From assembly GCF_014385095.1 (NCBI RefSeq), contig NZ_JACRTC010000001.1, forward strand, positions 248,001 through 312,000: a stretch of 64,000 nt of DNA, read 5' to 3'. Of the stretch, positions 63,091 through 64,000 are shown piece after piece. The notes under the pieces are model-generated. The model did not search any database and had not been told where the DNA came from. It worked only from the letters and a program-made list of their open reading frames with translations. Position 1 is the stretch's first letter. Each line of letters begins with the position of its first letter. The translations under genes and the position numbers were made by a program. Origin of the DNA: Zongyangia hominis. Lineage in GTDB: Bacteria > Bacillota > Clostridia > Oscillospirales > Ruminococcaceae.

Positions 63091-63188
63091 GCAGAGTAGA
63101 AGCCCGTGCGTTAAGTGCTGTCTGAACGGGGAGTTGTCAGACGGACGAAAAGGATTCTTGCGGTACGAGCTTCGCATCCCGCTGCTGC
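63091..63188 (+). promoter_or_regulatory. Tetrahydrofolate riboswitch
   Basis: The conserved THF aptamer blocks are present in order: GAGTAGA, CGTTAAGTG, GGGGAGTTG-type loop, GGACGAAAAGGATTCTTGCGG, and finally GCATCCCGCT. Ends GCAG (63091-63094) and CTGC close the outer helix. It lies directly upstream of a folate transporter gene, as expected for this class, and should lower expression when reduced folates are plentiful. Confidence 0.88.
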
Positions 63189-63203
63189 ATCCAAAGAGAT
63201 TCC

Positions 63204-63243
63204 CCTCTTTTCATGTAGCAAAACACTGTTACATGAAAGGAGG
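63204..63243 (+). promoter_or_regulatory. Ribosome-site-masking hairpin (riboswitch expression platform)
   Basis: 63204-63217 pairs with 63230-63243 over 14 positions (one G-T wobble). The right arm contains the ribosome site AAAGGAGG of the next gene. This indicates translational control. Confidence 0.8.
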
Positions 63244-63251
63244 TTTGTTTT

Positions 63252-63833
63252 TTGCAGGAGAATACGAAATTGATGGCCGGAGAGCTGCATAGCCTTTCCC
63301 ACAGGATGAAGGACGCGGTCCAGGAGCTAAAAAATGTGCGTTCCCTGGCCGGCGCTTCCATGCTCTCGGCGCTGGGCGTCGTCATTCACGCCGTCACCAC
63401 GGTGGTCGCTAGTCTGACGCAGATTGTCAGCTTTGCCTTTTTGACCGTCGGCGTCTCGGGGCTGCTTTATGGCCCGGTAGTCACCGGTTGCATCGGCGCT
63501 ATCACCGATATCCTCAAGTACATTGTCAAGCCCAACGGCGGTTTTTTTCCCGGCTTTACCTTGAGCGAATTTATCCTGGGCTTTATCTTTGGCCTTTTCT
63601 TCTACCAGCGCAAAGTGACGCTGGCCCGGGTCTTCGCCGCCAAGCTGACCACGACGCTGGTGATCAATCTGACGCTGACGCCGCTGTGGCTTTCCATGAT
63701 GTACGGCAACGCTTTCATCGTCCTGGTGTCAGGGCGAATTGTCAAAAACCTGATTATGCTCCCCATTGAAACAGGACTGCTCTATTTCCTTCTGAAAAAA
63801 GTGCAGGAAATCGTACAACAGAAGACCTCTTAA
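63252..63833 (+). CDS. folT: Folate ECF transporter S component
   Basis: 193 residues from the TTG at 63252, eight bases after AGGAGG. About five or six membrane segments; the stretch VRSLAGASMLSALGVVIHA and GPVVTGCIGAITDILKYIVKPNGGFFPGFTLSEF fit the S-component fold for folates. It captures folate in the membrane and works with a shared ECF energising module encoded elsewhere. The THF riboswitch upstream supports the substrate. Confidence 0.92.
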   Translation: MQENTKLMAGELHSLSHRMKDAVQELKNVRSLAGASMLSALGVVIHAVTTVVASLTQIVSFAFLTVGVSGLLYGPVVTGCIGAITDILKYIVKPNGGFFPGFTLSEFILGFIFGLFFYQRKVTLARVFAAKLTTTLVINLTLTPLWLSMMYGNAFIVLVSGRIVKNLIMLPIETGLLYFLLKKVQEIVQQKTS

Positions 63834-63837
63834 CAAA

Positions 63838-63868
63838 AAGCCCCCAGCTTGCGCTGGGGGCTTTTTTG
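63838..63868 (+). terminator. Terminator after folT
   Basis: AAGCCCCCAGC pairs with GCTGGGGGCTT around TTGC and is followed by TTTT. Confidence 0.93.
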
Positions 63869-64000
63869 GGGGGAGGCCGCCCGCTTTGACGCACGAAAAG
63901 GACCCGCAACACAGGAAAGAAGCTGGAAAAGGACCAGTTGCGCTATATACTCCGCCGTAGGTGGAAAAATTGGAAGGGCATGGCAATGATTTTCTAAGAA
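63869..64000. other. Window end, no gene seen
   Basis: 132 bases without a supportable gene. TTGCGC near 63938 and TATACT-like DNA follow each other too closely to be a normal promoter. Confidence 0.3.

Overview
The window reads as a chromosomal segment of a GC-rich, spore-forming, strictly anaerobic Clostridium-class Firmicute, most likely Oscillospirales/Ruminococcaceae-like; no species is claimed. Supporting signs are two [FeFe] hydrogenases, an L27 precursor with a Prp protease, a YtvI-like sporulation permease, a BofC-like protein, strong AGGAGG-type ribosome sites, several TTG and GTG starts, and many intrinsic terminators. I see no phage, transposase, CRISPR array, tRNA or rRNA.

Layout. 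1-4.6 kb: a leftward operon (thioredoxin-fold [2Fe-2S] protein, PAS-linked sensory-type [FeFe] hydrogenase, SpoIIE-type phosphatase cut by the window edge) diverges from a small [2Fe-2S]-like protein and a second, catalytic-type [FeFe] hydrogenase. 4.7-8.9 kb: polyamine transporter potABCD behind a long structured leader that can hide the potA ribosome site. 9.2-16.7 kb: one giant cyclic beta-1,2-glucan synthase. 16.8-21.6 kb: a pair of M16 peptidase-like genes (ymfF/ymfH type), lgt and folD. 21.6-22.3 kb: a leftward Ser/Thr-rich membrane protein. 22.5-26.5 kb: rplU-prp-rpmA, obg, mini-RNase III and a YitT protein. 26.7-28.2 kb: glycerate kinase and a Cys-rich protein. 28.2-31.5 kb, leftward: PHP phosphoesterase, ROK regulator, MFS transporter. 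31.8-32.8 kb: a glyoxalase-like gene and a BofC-like protein. 33-35.2 kb: class A PBP. 35.5-36.6 kb: YtvI/AI-2E permease. 37-41 kb: ACT protein, hom, thrB and aspartate kinase. 41.2-47.9 kb: three tandem FGGY sugar kinases and two tandem class II ketose-bisphosphate aldolases, with a convergent DUF4432 mutarotase-like gene. 49.4-61.5 kb: a surface-glycan operon. 61.5-63.9 kb: coaX, a small membrane protein, and a folate ECF S-component behind a THF riboswitch.

How the parts work together. The sensory hydrogenase with its phosphatase could report H2 or redox state, while the neighbouring hydrogenase evolves or oxidises H2. The glycan operon encodes a UDP-HexNAc 4,6-dehydratase, UDP-HexNAc 6-dehydrogenase, Gfo/Idh oxidoreductase, hexapeptide acyltransferase, two sugar aminotransferases, two glycosyltransferases, a flippase and an initiating phosphoglycosyl transferase. 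This is enough for a Wbp-type 2,3-diamino-uronic acid and probably also a 4-amino-6-deoxy sugar. The kinase/aldolase block looks like a phosphorylate-then-cleave route for ketoses or polyols of unknown identity.

The most interesting items are the potA leader RNA, the three-kinase/two-aldolase block, the tandemly duplicated terminator modules at 26.5 and 35.3 kb, and the in-frame single stop codon between the small redox protein and its hydrogenase.
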